Source: Anthoceros angustus
Lineage: Eukaryota; Streptophyta; Anthocerotopsida; Anthocerotales; Anthocerotaceae
Reading direction: 5' to 3'
DNA length: 64,000 nucleotides
Assembly (NCBI GenBank): GCA_010909165.1
Contig: MU008189.1
Coordinates: forward strand, 1 to 64,000
This document shows positions 32,501 through 43,853 of the stretch, in pieces (the first letter of the stretch is position 1; the number at the start of each line of letters is the position of its first letter). The position numbers and the translations under genes are program-made. The notes beneath the pieces were generated by a model. That model was not told where the DNA came from. It ran no database searches and was given only the letters and a program-made list of their open reading frames with translations.

Positions 32501-35500
32501 AAGAGTTGCAGGAGATTGGGCGAGGCATTGTCTATCAGTGGATGTGTGAAGGGAAGACTGAAGCAGCAATTGCAGCACTCTCTGCTCTCGGGGAGGATGT
32601 TGAGGTTGCTCTTCAGGAGCTGGCACTGGGGACCACTCGGCGTGACCTCCGCAGAATAACTAGTGCTGAACTGCAAAAACATGGCTGGCTTGGAGCAGAT
32701 GAGAGAGAGCTACTGGATAAAGTCCACCACCTAGAGGGTGTGTACCCTGTGAGTAGCTTTTGGAGTGCTTACAACACACGACGAAAGCATCTTGCAAGTA
32801 TTGGGAAAGTTGTTGAATCAGATGATGGAGACAGGCCACAACTGTCTGTTGATGGTCAAATCATTGAGTGTGGGGAAGTTGATGGAGTTGTCATTGGCTC
32901 ATGGAATGTTCCTGGCAATGCACAAGATTTCTCTGGTGCATCTGTGATTCAGGATAATCCTTTTGCCGGTTATTTTTCTGCTGCAGCTATCTGGCTTTTC
33001 CCCTGGGACAAGGTGACGTTCGATCGGGTTCTCCTAGACCAGCCTGGCATTATAGGGTATTCTACCTCATGGGAAACTAAGCTGGACTACCATATTGCTC
33101 GTCACAATTGGTCCGAGGTTTCATCCCTTCTTGATGATATTCCCTCGGCTGCCCTCCACCTGGGACAGCTGTACGTGAGTTCAAACTTGAATTTTGAGTC
33201 GGTGGAAGTTGTTATACCTGAGGTACAGATCTTGTCCATCAGTTCAGATTCGCTGCTTACAATCTGGATGAGGCAGATGCTGGAGGACAAGCTTTTGAGG
33301 AAGGGGATTTTTCTTCAAACAAGATGGAAGGGCACTACAGAGCTGGTTGCTTTACTAGCACGGGGTGATAGATTATTTTCTCATTGTGGTCAAACAGGGG
33401 CTTCTGATGGGACTTCGTCTGCCTCCAGTTTTGCGAGACCTGTCAAAGAGGTTGATTTGCATGAGAGTACTGTCAAAGCAGTGCAGCAATTGATGGTCCT
33501 TCACTGCGTTGAGAACTCTTTGCCACATACTCTATCCCTTCACGTTGATCAGGCTGCGTTGAATAGCGATAAGGAGTTTGCATCCAGAATGCTTGCAATT
33601 GCAGATGGTTGTCATTGGGCGTCATGGCTTCTCCTATCCTATATGGAAGGATGTGAGTATGATGCTTCTGTGGAGAACGCAAAGTTTATGGTTGCTTCAA
33701 GCTCCAGTGATTTTAAGTGCTCACGAGTTGAGGATGTTGAACACGTCTTCCGCAGCTTTGATCACTTATGCGAAGCTGCAGGGGAGAAGCTGGCCTACGC
33801 AAATATTGTGTATACACCTTTGCCTTTGAAAACTTATATGTGGAGTGGCCTGTCAACAAATTCTTTTAGCTTGTTGCCCAGACTGTCAAGAAAGAGGGTA
33901 ACAGAGTTTCCAACTTTATGGAAGCATCTGGTTGCCTGTTCAACTGATTCCCCGGTGGCAGATCTATCTTTAGAAGCTGGAGAGCGTGCGACAAATCTGG
34001 CAGAGTATCTGTCATGGCGTAAAGGTCTTTTCTCATGTGCCAGAAATGATCTGTCTATACTGGAAATGATGCCTCAGTGGACACCAAAGAACGTTAGGCG
34101 TCTAGTCCAGCTCTCAACAGAGCCTGATGTCGAAGGGCTTCTGAAGCTTGAGGACTCAGTAGATAGTCTGCAGGAGCTGGAAGAAGGGCCTGAGAAATGG
34201 GAGGCTTTAATCCAGGCATCAATTGAAAAGGAGTTGTATGTGGGACACCCTGAGGAGTCTGAACCCAGGGTGGTTTTTTTTCTGCGAAGAGGGAGAGGTG
34301 TTGCAGCTTTTGAGTATCTCCTGGACTCACGGCTGAAGAGGGATGACTACCAAAAGCTGGACCCTTCAGCTGTCCTTTCGGCGCTTACAATCAGTGAACA
34401 AAAAGTCGTTTCCTTGGCTGTGGTGCTGGCAGTTCGGGAATATGCTAATGCGAGAGTCGTTACAGCTTGTATTTGTTTTCTTGAGCTATGTGGTGTCCCA
34501 GCAAGTATGGTTCGCATTGTTGTTTTGTCACTGAGAAGGATATCTGAGTTCCTTGAGAAGGCATACAACACTGAGCAACTTAGCAAGGAGATCTTGGAGG
34601 CTGGCTTCGGTTCTGCTGTGTCTCATATGCTGACATTGGTAGAGAACTATGTATCGGAAGTTATGAACACAGACGATCTGCAACTCCTTGTTGGAAAAAC
34701 AGGTACTCATCGCTATAGACAAGCCAGCATTGCCATATCAGAGTTGCTTGAGAAGGCCATCCTTCATGATTACAGTCGGTCAAAGGTCAATAACCCTCAG
34801 CCAGAAGAAGAGGAACGTACTGTAGGTTCTGGATGTTCGTTCAGTGAACAGTGGGCTACCGTCACAGCATTTTGCCATGCTCATCAGATCTCCTTAAGCT
34901 ATGCGTATCTTAGGGCTCTTGCACGAGATAATGATTGGGTTGACTTTCTGGCTGAGGCTCAAATTCAAGGTTGTCCTCTTGAGAGGCTTATTCCCATAGT
35001 GGCGGCTGACTTTAGCGACACAAGGCTGAGAAGTCATATCTTGATTGTACTGAAAAGCTTGCCATCAACTTTGCCAAAAGCTGCTGACTTTTTTACTTCA
35101 GAAGAGACTGGGTCCCAGGAAGAGTTGTTCACTCTGATAGCAGCTTGCGAAAAATCTGAGAAGCCATCTCTTGCTCTTCTGCAGAAGGCTAGAGATTTCA
35201 AATGGCCTCTTTTGCCTGTGGTTGCCTCCTGTTATGACGATGTGGATCCCCTTCTGTGTTTTGATGTATGGCTAGGTGTGATTGCCCCGGTGCAAGAATC
35301 TGGCCTCCCTGATGTGCCTGTCTCTTGTGAAGCACATGCTGGTGATAAGGATGAGTGCCTTTCAGATTGGATGAAGAGAGCAACGAAACGACAGAAAACT
35401 ATGTCAGCATCTGCAACATCTGAAACGCAGGAGTCTACCGAGCGCGGTGGGGACATAGGGCAGGAGATCCAGTGCTCAGCAGCTGTGGACGAACTGCCCA

Positions 35501-38500
35501 GGAATGAGTTACTGGTAGATCACGGGTCTCTTGCAAAAAAGGTGGCATTGTTCTGTGAACAACAGCAGTTCTTCCCTCTCTTGAGGGGGTTTGAGCTGTT
35601 CTCGCCAAGCTCACCTCTCCTGCCTTTCATCAGATTTCTGCAGGCTTTCTCTCAGATGCGACTAACAGAAGCCTCTGCTCATCTGTCTTCATTCTCAATA
35701 CGTCTCAAAGAAGAGCTGCAGAAGTCCAGGCCGTCTTCCACCTGGATAACAGGAGCTGCAATATCTACTGCAGATGCAATGCTTGATGCATGCCCTTCCC
35801 CATATGACCGTCATCGCTTACTTCAGCTTTTATCAGCAGTAGACTTTGGAGATGGAGGTCCAGCTGCTATTCGGTTCAGACGTTTGTATTGGAAGATGCA
35901 ACTGGCAGAGCCAGCCCTGCAGGACAGGAATCAGTCATTGGCAGGTGGAACTAGTTTGGAAGACAATGAACTTCTCATGGCTTTAGCAAAGGAAGCGAGG
36001 TGGGAAGATGCTCGCAGCTGGGCCCGTCAGCTGGATCTCAAAGATGGTCAGTCCAGCATAGGAGCAGCTCTTCATCATGTAACTGACACTCAAGCTGAAG
36101 CCATGGTTACAGACTGGAAGGAGCTGCTGTGGGACTTTCCTGAGCAACGAGCTGCTTTATGGGGTCACTGTCATGCATTGTTTAGAAAATACTGCTTTCC
36201 TCCTCAACGGGCTGGCTTGTTCTTCCTTAAGCATGCGAATGATTTGGACTCACAGATTCCCTCATCTGAACTACATCAGCTTGTCCTCTTTGCTTATCAG
36301 TGGCTCAGTGATCCACAAGCTAATTTTCCACCTGACTTTTTAGGTGAGCTCGAGACACGAGTGTGGATGTTGGCAGTAGAGGCAGAATCTGAAAAGAGCG
36401 CAGGTGGTGTGAGGGAGATGAATGAAATGTTACCATCCAATGGCAGTCAGCACATTCCAGATCATTTTGAGAAGTCACAAGTTGTTATCTCCAATGCAAA
36501 TCTACAGGCTAGAAGACCACCATTTCCAAGCAGTGGAAATCCCCCAGAAATCAAGAGTGCACCTGAGGTGCATAGTAAAGGGAAGCAACGACGGATCCCT
36601 GGGCATAACATGGGTAGACGTGCGCATCTGGATGATAAGGCTCTAAATGTATCGGATGAAAGCAGGTCGTCAAAGGCCAAAGTAACAGAGCAGGACACTG
36701 GTGGCCAGTATCTACTTAGTGGCACACAGCTGGACGAAACATTTGGTGGCTGGAAGGCACAAGTTGATGCAACTAATGCCGAAAAGGCGATGTTAGACCT
36801 CCTGGAGGCGGGTCATTTGTCTGCTGCCAAGCAGCTGCAACAATCTCTGTCGATCAGTCAGAGTCCAATAGAACTTGGGCTTGTGGAGGCTGCTTGGAAT
36901 GTTGCCCTTGCGGACAAACCTGTGATTACAAATTTTCTGTCAACCAACGTAGTGGAGCATTTGTACTCAGGAGGACTCGTTGAGGATGTTGCTCTGTTGT
37001 CGAAGCGAGGTACTTTGGAAGCCTTGACTGCAGCATGTCGACAAGGATGTGGACAGGGGTTCTGCAGGAGGATTGGAGCAGTTTCCCAGATAGCTAACGT
37101 TCTAGGACTACCTTTCTCAGAAGCGTTTGAAATGGAGTCGTCACAACTGCTTCAACTGCTTGCTTTGAGAGGGCAAGATGCCCTTGCAGAGGCAGAACTC
37201 TTGGTTACAACGCACCCAATGGAAGCACCCAGCATTGCACAAATTCTGGCAGAATCTTTTCTGAAGGGTTTAGTTGCTGCTCATCGTGGTGGATATCTGA
37301 ACGGTTCTCAGAAGGAAGAGGGCCCAGCACCGCTGCTGTGGAGGAGGTCCGATTTCACGAAGTGGGCAAAGCTGTGTCCCTCTGAGCCGGAGGTTGGACA
37401 TGCACTTATGCGGTTGGTTTCATCAGAACAAGCAATCCCAATTGCTTGTGAAGTGGAGCTGCTGATACTGACTCATCACTTCTATGAAGCCTCAGATTGT
37501 TTAGATGGTATGGTTATTCTGGTGGCCTTGGCATCTGAACGTGTGAAAATCTATGTTGCAGAGGGAGCTTTCATCTGTTTGGCTCGGCTGCTGACAGGCA
37601 TTGCAGACTTCCGTAGATGGCGTTTTATTCTGGATCTGCTCATAGAACATGGGCAGCTGAACCTCCTCCTCCACACCTATAGTGAGGCTGGCCTTGAATC
37701 ATCACCGGGTACCCAGGGTTTCTGCCTGGCTCTACTCTCTGCCCTCAAACACTTCAATCCTCACGATATAGATGCACTTGAGCAGGTGTATAGCCATTTC
37801 TCTATGAAACATGATCTAGCAAATCTTAAGCAGGCAAGGGCTCGGAAAGGACTTGAGGTCTGGGTTGCTCAGAATGATTTAGAACGAAGTGAAGAACTTT
37901 TAGAGGTGATGAGGTTATTCGTAGAAGCTGGTCAGCTTTATGCAGCGGTGGAGGCAGGTAATCAAGCAAAGAAGTGCTGTGCGCAAGCGTCCCTTATATC
38001 CTTGCAGTTGCTTATGCCAGAGCACCTATGGCTTAACTTATCAGACACCAATGCACGCCGTCTAATGGTGGAACAGCCACGGTTTCAGGAGGCATTGATT
38101 GTTGCAGAAGCTTATGGGTTAAATCAACCAGCTGAATGGGTTCCGGTGATTTGGAACCACATGCTGCTCTATCCGGCCCGGTTCGATCATTTTCTGAGCG
38201 ACTTTGTAGCGACCCTCCCTCTAACAAAAGACACGCTCTTGGAGCTCACCAGATTCTACAGGGCTGAACTGGCTGCTCGGGGTGACCAGATTGACTTCTC
38301 TAAATGGCTTACGCCAGCAGGTGTTCAGCTGAAGACCTCTCTGGCAAAAGGTTTTAGGTTGCTCCTCAATCGGGTTCCTGACATCAGACTGAGAATACAG
38401 CTAGCTATAATGGCAACCGGCTTCCCGGATGTGGTTGATACATGTTCACGCTTGCTGGATAAAGTCCCAGAGAATGCCGGGCCTCTCCTTTTGAAAAGAG

Positions 38501-38532
38501 GCCATGGAGGAGCTTACTTGCCTATTATGTAG
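29518..38532 (+). CDS. Spatacsin (SPG11) homologue, single 9-kb exon
   Basis: It encodes about 3,004 residues with no intron. Spatacsin works with spastizin and AP-5 in lysosome reformation and autophagy in animals; the plant role is little known. I chose ATG 29518 because the next residues (P-S-L-L-L-Q-A-W...A-L-S-P-S-Q-D-T-L-L-L-L) resemble the start of plant spatacsin-like proteins as I remember them; the frame is open for 43 codons further upstream but without an ATG. Residues 1-600 look like a beta-propeller; the middle is helical solenoid, with a low-complexity stretch at about 2,290-2,400. The Spatacsin_C region at about 2,640-2,950 contains C-L-A-R-L-L-T-G-I, Y-S-H-F-S-M-K-H-D-L-A and F-Q-E-A-L-I-V-A-E-A-Y. 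The protein ends G-G-A-Y-L-P-I-M. Length fits the family (about 3,200 in Arabidopsis). Confidence 0.9.
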   Translation: MDEDDEVPSLLLQAWSERLPHLADFCDAALSPSQDTLLLLPREGDVVVLPLGTGSEGLIPDAHLPVLQNVKCLAWAQCEGDLRSEQLLFTAGDDGLRILGWDGYRSQAAGGAQLRSDVQAGQAEEFRGEDSSSGYEEQGSRPLAGEGGLRQASSREGEGFHVPSGEGELEDLDEGLRLRFTRSPSGGIASTTMSCASHSFSRLISLGLKYQVTEEHSETSSGRLEEDIGSEEYRILEILSSPGHRVVALVFGKQVAEKRHASRVFAGNDLFVVLAAVEPGGLKLSCCERRPEWRTMDPASPWADFTLSRDILAGLTQKGQVFLWIAGTGKFLSSIDVTKRSLPPQVQGVSGSPIGSSRNHEGKELVWSGFSKRHLWMEGAEGLSRTRAGQNRRQRDLDPSTERYESNVVHHFTRLALTADSRLLAAGDVLGIVFIVSLDEDLSVAIPGERLAVSGIPCGAHTMATWGVGGIDIGRCTATKCHQWLHHPENAKNAAIDAGSLQNENSKRREYLNDISAREVINKITGVSEGLKRRRREVVVCSHRSIQDFKEMVITPYEVVVALSSAERMEIVCSELDVPNGVMDDINLAQRSASAMLHCRGKKKICNSTVLPFSFCGSLYFVTPIGLHVVLPPLALGSGESILTRPHVTGQWWPTGAKFEDLLDHDTCLEQEKSPGALQKWQAEVLDRALIYDGLTETEELSVQNGWSLSLLRLRRLELGLSFIQINEIEQALETLMRDSVSKPGVLHTLFVAIELMINGLQGDKELARSSKLLAMAASFATRLIQQQGWLGLLQHNRKQNPAEIALPEDQLVSSELSELAGFLELIRGLQDRMDSRVTDSDQGHIKGAVVVTDEVPVSKVMTVVGGERKLEILRHSPTGGISSDGIGLRVPALPSAVQQLGGNASTSGILEIDSAMGQCGDEISLLPDGMGEDLRIVAVENSGDMVSRWERDNLDAAGVVKDALQSGRVPLALVQLQALYAKEDVQPETEDLFQELQEIGRGIVYQWMCEGKTEAAIAALSALGEDVEVALQELALGTTRRDLRRITSAELQKHGWLGADERELLDKVHHLEGVYPVSSFWSAYNTRRKHLASIGKVVESDDGDRPQLSVDGQIIECGEVDGVVIGSWNVPGNAQDFSGASVIQDNPFAGYFSAAAIWLFPWDKVTFDRVLLDQPGIIGYSTSWETKLDYHIARHNWSEVSSLLDDIPSAALHLGQLYVSSNLNFESVEVVIPEVQILSISSDSLLTIWMRQMLEDKLLRKGIFLQTRWKGTTELVALLARGDRLFSHCGQTGASDGTSSASSFARPVKEVDLHESTVKAVQQLMVLHCVENSLPHTLSLHVDQAALNSDKEFASRMLAIADGCHWASWLLLSYMEGCEYDASVENAKFMVASSSSDFKCSRVEDVEHVFRSFDHLCEAAGEKLAYANIVYTPLPLKTYMWSGLSTNSFSLLPRLSRKRVTEFPTLWKHLVACSTDSPVADLSLEAGERATNLAEYLSWRKGLFSCARNDLSILEMMPQWTPKNVRRLVQLSTEPDVEGLLKLEDSVDSLQELEEGPEKWEALIQASIEKELYVGHPEESEPRVVFFLRRGRGVAAFEYLLDSRLKRDDYQKLDPSAVLSALTISEQKVVSLAVVLAVREYANARVVTACICFLELCGVPASMVRIVVLSLRRISEFLEKAYNTEQLSKEILEAGFGSAVSHMLTLVENYVSEVMNTDDLQLLVGKTGTHRYRQASIAISELLEKAILHDYSRSKVNNPQPEEEERTVGSGCSFSEQWATVTAFCHAHQISLSYAYLRALARDNDWVDFLAEAQIQGCPLERLIPIVAADFSDTRLRSHILIVLKSLPSTLPKAADFFTSEETGSQEELFTLIAACEKSEKPSLALLQKARDFKWPLLPVVASCYDDVDPLLCFDVWLGVIAPVQESGLPDVPVSCEAHAGDKDECLSDWMKRATKRQKTMSASATSETQESTERGGDIGQEIQCSAAVDELPRNELLVDHGSLAKKVALFCEQQQFFPLLRGFELFSPSSPLLPFIRFLQAFSQMRLTEASAHLSSFSIRLKEELQKSRPSSTWITGAAISTADAMLDACPSPYDRHRLLQLLSAVDFGDGGPAAIRFRRLYWKMQLAEPALQDRNQSLAGGTSLEDNELLMALAKEARWEDARSWARQLDLKDGQSSIGAALHHVTDTQAEAMVTDWKELLWDFPEQRAALWGHCHALFRKYCFPPQRAGLFFLKHANDLDSQIPSSELHQLVLFAYQWLSDPQANFPPDFLGELETRVWMLAVEAESEKSAGGVREMNEMLPSNGSQHIPDHFEKSQVVISNANLQARRPPFPSSGNPPEIKSAPEVHSKGKQRRIPGHNMGRRAHLDDKALNVSDESRSSKAKVTEQDTGGQYLLSGTQLDETFGGWKAQVDATNAEKAMLDLLEAGHLSAAKQLQQSLSISQSPIELGLVEAAWNVALADKPVITNFLSTNVVEHLYSGGLVEDVALLSKRGTLEALTAACRQGCGQGFCRRIGAVSQIANVLGLPFSEAFEMESSQLLQLLALRGQDALAEAELLVTTHPMEAPSIAQILAESFLKGLVAAHRGGYLNGSQKEEGPAPLLWRRSDFTKWAKLCPSEPEVGHALMRLVSSEQAIPIACEVELLILTHHFYEASDCLDGMVILVALASERVKIYVAEGAFICLARLLTGIADFRRWRFILDLLIEHGQLNLLLHTYSEAGLESSPGTQGFCLALLSALKHFNPHDIDALEQVYSHFSMKHDLANLKQARARKGLEVWVAQNDLERSEELLEVMRLFVEAGQLYAAVEAGNQAKKCCAQASLISLQLLMPEHLWLNLSDTNARRLMVEQPRFQEALIVAEAYGLNQPAEWVPVIWNHMLLYPARFDHFLSDFVATLPLTKDTLLELTRFYRAELAARGDQIDFSKWLTPAGVQLKTSLAKGFRLLLNRVPDIRLRIQLAIMATGFPDVVDTCSRLLDKVPENAGPLLLKRGHGGAYLPIM

Positions 38533-39798
38533 GGTCCGTTTTTGTGAACGGACCTTGCCCAACAATAATCATCCGTACTACTGGCCCAGGAGGTACTACA
38601 CCACTACTCGACGTCTGTCTTATGTCATGCATCTTCACAGCTGCGAACAGAGGCTCCTTGTGAACGTAGGTACATATGTGTCTACAACAGTTCTGCAAGT
38701 TGCATCCTCCACCGTGCGGAGTTGCTTCTAACAGCAGCTTGATGTGCAGGAGTTGGTGCCATTCATTCAGCCAGTGCTGGAGAAAGGGTGGCTTATCTAC
38801 TAGCTCTGTGATATTTCGCTCGAGTGTTACGGTAGGTCAATCCTGGCAAAAGTTCTGCCGTTCCGTTAGGAGTGCACAATCAGATGGATCCTGCAATCCA
38901 CCAAGACTTTTAACGTTGGACCTTGCCTTTTTGTTTCAGGTGGTAGGTACACTGTGAAACAAGAAGGACTACGTACTTTAGTGTCGGTGTCAGCAGTCAC
39001 CCTTATCCCTCCTTTGTTGGGTTACAGTAGGTACTACTGGCCAATGAATGTATTTTGTAATTCTCTGAAGACCTTTCTATTAAAATGAGCCTGGTCGGTG
39101 GAAAAGCTTTAAAATAAGCATCGAAGTAGAGTATGGCACATTCGCCCCTCGGTCCGAAATTCCATCACAGGGCGAGTCTTCCACTCCTCTTCCGAGGCGC
39201 TCGCTTTGAGTGGCCGGCGAAGCCTCCGCATTCGGGGGAGGCTTGGCTGCACAACTGTTGAACATATTGTGCCAGCGGCCATGCTTCTCCCTTTGGCTTA
39301 CCTTCACTCCCAAACATGGAAGTCTTGTCTGGCTGTCAGAATGTGAGTCTTTGCCAATCGGCGTCCTTCCTTCAATTGGTTGAAAGCGACTTCTGTTCTG
39401 CAGCTTTCGTGTTGTCGCAAAGCAACACGCAACTCCTTCTCTTCTGATTTTAGTGGCCCAATCCCTTGCTTATCCAGTGGTTGGTGAGAATTTGTGGTGA
39501 TGCAGTTGTTGGCGTAGCTTCGGCATCTGACAGCTGGGACGAGAATACTTCGGGAATCTCTGTCTCCACAATCTGGACGTAGAATTGCCGCTTTCGGATT
39601 GCTGTCGCCGTGAGTCTGGAATTCATTCAGTGCTGAAAACTCTGGTGTGGTGTCCGGGATCTGATTAGAACGACAGGACAGCACAGGACTGCAAATGGTA
39701 ACAGGACATTACTGCATCAGCCATCAGCGCAATCTGGAGGATTTCATCTTCTGGCCAGATTCGTCGGCCGGTTTCTGGTAACCCAAGCAGAGACAACG
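38533..39798. other. Intergenic: spatacsin 3' UTR and permease 5' region
   Basis: No convincing gene was found. A 126-codon minus frame (39304-39684) lies antisense to the presumed permease promoter and has no family resemblance. The region near 39,060-39,090 contains 'ctattaaaatgagc', a possible weak polyadenylation context for the spatacsin transcript. Confidence 0.4.
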
Positions 39799-41945
39799 AT
39801 GTGGATGGTGCAGGACAAGGCCGAAGCTATTTGCTTTATAATTGCATCCCTGTGGTGTCTTGGCTCATGGCCCGTGTTTTTCAATGTCCTGGAACGGAGG
39901 GGTCGATTGCCGCAGCACACTTATCTCGATTATGCAATCACGACGTATTTGGTGGCCATTGGGTTTGCCTTCACTCTTGGAGAATTTGGGCCGGACTCCC
40001 CTGAGTTTCCTCGTTTCACAATTCAGCTCTTTCAGGTCAGCCACTGTAATTGAGCACTCTGCTCAGCTCCTATCGATAACACTGTGGGTTGTCTGAATAG
40101 GGGAACACGTTGCACCTTGAGTAAGATGATGCTCTGACATCCCTTCACCTCTTATACAGGAGAATGGCCCTGCTGTTGCCTTCGCTCTCGCAGGTGGTCT
40201 AGCATTATGCACGGGGAACATTCTGATGCAGTATTCTCTTGCCTTTGCGGGCATTTCTCTAACAGAAGTTGTTTCAGCGAGTTTGTCTGTGGTTGGTGGT
40301 AAATGTCCCGTAACACACTCTGAGGGGGTTAGAACTGGAAAAATGTAGAATCTAACCTGTGTAGACTGGCGGTATAAATGCAACAAAGTTATGTCTCTGC
40401 TTTCCCAATTGTTGTACTGCTATAAACCGACAGAAAACAGGGCCCTGATGTCTTTCTGATATCTTTGCAGGGACTTGTGTGAACTATTTTTTGGACAAGG
40501 GCTTGAATCGAGCTGAGATTCTTTTCCCTGGGGTTGGCTGTTTCCTTGTGGCTGTTTGTTTGGGCTCTTTTTGTCATGCTTCCAATGCAGCTGACATTGA
40601 AGCAAAGTTAAGCAATGAAGGCAGCAGTAGTTTGGGATACAGGTAGATCGTGCCTTTCCATGTTGTGTGCAACTGTTTGTGTCGTGCACCCAGCAATTCA
40701 TCTGAATTTGTCTCCCCCTTCCGTTTGTTAGGCCCTTGGTTGACGAGAGGGCTGATTGTAAAGATCCAGGATCAGGGAAAGTTTTTCAAGAGAGCTGGGG
40801 TAAGTATTGCTTGTTCCAATGCAAAAGAGTGTACCGTATGGGTATCATCATAATATACTCATGGTGTACATTGATTAGCATTGGATGTTGCTTCACTAGC
40901 TTAGGATTCTTGATTAGCATTGGATGTTGATTCACTAGCTTAGTATTCTGTGCTTTGTGGTTTGTCGGGTGGAACAGGTGAACAGGGCAGTGCAGACACG
41001 GGCTCGGTGAAGCATCCCCTGGTTTCGAAAGGAAGTGCAAACCAACCGGATCCAGCTAAGCTAGTGGCTGGAAGTGCGGAGTTCCTCAAATATATTGAAG
41101 AGAGTAGAGCAATTAAGGTTGTTCTATATCCATGGTAGTCGTTTGGGTGTTTGGGTTAACCATGTTTGGTGTTTCAATCAAGACTGCTTTCACCCGAAGA
41201 GACAATTTGGGATTTGAGGCAAGGAGCCTGCTTGAATTGCAAAGCCCTTTGCTCTGATCTCTGGAGCGCCTTCTAACTGGCTGTAGTCACACTCGGCTCT
41301 CAAATTTTCCAGGTGAAAGGGTCCAAGTATCAATTTGGGCTTCTCCTTGCTTCCTTGACTGGCTTATGCTACGCCTGCTTCTCTCCGCTTTTCAACATTG
41401 CAACAAATGATCAGCTCCACCTACTGAAGCCAGGAGTTCCTCATTTGGTGGTGTATACTACATTTTTCTACTTCTCTTCGGCCTTCTTCGTATGTGCCGT
41501 GTGTGTGAACGTGTATTTTTTATACAATCCTATATTGGGATTGCCAAAATCGAGTTTGTCAGCTTACCTTCGGGACTCCAAGGGCAGGGGCTTGGCCGTC
41601 ATGGCAGGCTTAGTTTGTGGCTTTGGAAATGGCTTCCAGTTTATGGGAGGGCAGGCAGCTGGCTACGCAGCCGCAGATGCTGTGCAGGTGAGCCCATCTC
41701 ATTCCACAAAGTCATATCTTGTATCAGAGTCTGCTTGGTTTCAGGCTCACTGGCTCACTTGTACATGCTCGTGGCCTTGTGCCCCGTTGTAGGCCTTGCC
41801 CTTGGTGGGCACATTCTGGGGCGTTGTATTATTCGGAGAGTACCATGGCTCGTCTCGCAAAACCTATGCTCTCCTGACAGGAATGTTGTTCATGTTTACC
41901 ATTGCTGTCAGCCTCCTTATTGCCTCAGCCGGCAGCAGATGCTAG
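39799..41945 (+). CDS. Ureide permease (UPS family), seven exons
   Basis: It imports ureides (allantoin) and nucleobases such as uracil across the plasma membrane by proton symport. Exons: 39799-40035, 40160-40298, 40471-40642, 40732-40799, 40978-41117, 41313-41687, 41793-41945; the sum is 1,284 nt (427 residues). All introns are GT-AG. The hallmark near residues 31-48 is L-E-R-R-G-R-L-P-Q-H-T-Y-L-D-Y, followed by G-P-A-V-A-F-A-L-A-G-G, S-L-T-E-V-V-S-A-S-L-S-V-V and, in exon 6, S-K-Y-Q-F-G-L. About ten hydrophobic segments flank a long soluble central loop (exons 3-5). The last exon encodes F-G-E-Y-H-G-S-S and ends with a TM helix. Length is normal for the family (about 390-430). Confidence 0.92.
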
Positions 41946-43853
41946 CGCTTGTACGTCAGTCCGGTGAGCATATTTCAAGACCCTGAGAAGGAGCTCCACC
42001 AGAAGCTTTTCTTTCCCATTACCCCATTTCTGGCCCTCTAGACCCATGAGGGTGCGCAGTCGTTGCCTGTGGGCATCCTGGATCAATCTGCTTGTTGATC
42101 TGATTTGCCGGGTAATAAGCTTTGGCTTTGTTTTTCGTACGGCTCCTGTGCATATGATAACTTTTCGCGGTTCGGGTGGAAGCAACTTGCCTGTATCTTG
42201 GCTCAGACTAAAAGTCCACAGTTAGTTGACGGGCCTACAACATTTGGGTATATAACCCCTTCTTCAACTGCCCGGCATATGGTTAACCTGCCTTCCTCAG
42301 TGCCATGCTTATATATTGAGATCTGCCATGCTTATATATGTATAGTGCGACTTCGGGTTGATGCCTGCTGTTCCCATAGAGAAAAGTAGGCTCAATCCAC
42401 CTCTTCCAGGGCTCCTTTCGTGCAGCTTTCATCTATCAGCTTTCACTGTCTTCATTCACCTACCAGCTGTCCAGCATCCCGGCAGCAATATACATGGGAG
42501 CATTACAGTACAAAGCTCCCTTGACTCGTCTTCTCTACATTTCACCGGTGTTATAGCAGGTGACAAACGATGAGATATTTTAATTTAGATAAAATATTAT
42601 CTACACATGTAACGTCACATATAATCCAAAGACATCTTCCCTGATTTAGCTCTAAGAATACATGGCTGTCTTCTTGGTGCAGATTGGACTTCCTTGGACA
42701 TAAGCCCTTTGTGCTCCTTGATATATATCATACTTGTTATAAGGCTCTCCGAGCCCTTGTCATGTACTCTCTAATTGTAAGGCCATTGGGACCCCTGATA
42801 TATGCCCTTCATCCTTGGACCTGTAGGTACCTCCGTTGTAGTAAAACTATAACTTAAGTAGGATATACATACCTACGCAGGTTCTTCAAACACATGTTCC
42901 ACATCACTGTTACTCCCACACTTCCAAACATGCTACCCAAAGCATTCCCCAAAACTGATGGCGGCAGCTACGGCATCATGCAATTCCCTTCCCATCTGCA
43001 GAGATTCCGAGCTTCGTCCTACATGTCCATCAACAGGAATTCGAGATGCAATGCCTTATCTCCGTGGCCTTGGCGAACACTAGCTGCAAGCACTGCACTC
43101 CATGACAGTACATTGCGCTGGGGCTATCCATCAAAGTGTGGGAGCATTATGGATGCTCGAAGACTCGAAGGAGCGGAGATAGGTATAACAATCAGGTGGC
43201 ACACCTTCCTCGCTGCATCTGCTCATAGCACGCAAGAGCCTCGCAACATTGTCCATTATCACCATACCCGGAACTGATGCCTGCCCCAAGAGAAAACAGT
43301 TGAGTGGCGCACTCGTTTGATCACCTGGAGCCCCTCCGCAAAACCCCCACAGATGACAGAGTTGTGACCAACAGATCAGCCAGCAGGCCACGCTCATCAG
43401 CAGTTGTGCGTCCAGCATGGTTATCTCGGACTCCATCCAAGCAAGATTTGGTGTTCCAAATAGTTCTGCCACCGACCACCGCTGCTTCATGGCATGTGCA
43501 AGTTCATAGATGTAGTCTTCACCTTGGTGTAAGAAACCGAGGCTGCCCACTTTGGTTTTGTTCTGATAGGGACTGGTCTCAACTTCAAGACCTGTGAGCT
43601 TTGAGAGACCAGTGAGCTTTGAGAACCCACAACGGCACCATCAATCACAATGTCAAGTCGAAAGAGGAAGAGCCCAGCACAGCAACTTTGCGCCCAAAGC
43701 CAAGCCATGTTGTACCACGTCCTCACTGCCTTGTGTCGTGTAGTATGGACACTGTCCTTGATTGTAGCCCGATGGTGATTGCAGAAAGTCACGGACTGGA
43801 TAACAGATTTGTGTTTCGCGTGGGCGAGATCGATGGCCTTGTGGCTACTAGAG
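41946..43853. other. Intergenic between permease and PPR gene
   Basis: It contains both 3' UTRs of the convergent pair. A duplicated 'ccatgcttatatat' occurs at about 42,302-42,340. Minus frames at 43131-43550 and 43487-43792 show no clear family; the first has V-A-R-L-L-R-A-M and G-V-P-P-D-C-Y-T-Y, which faintly recall a PPR motif and could be a relic of a second PPR gene. No RNA gene was seen. Confidence 0.35.

Noticed and set aside
39304-39684. 126-codon minus-strand frame upstream of the permease
   Set aside because: No recognisable domain, lies in the presumed promoter/5' UTR of the permease.
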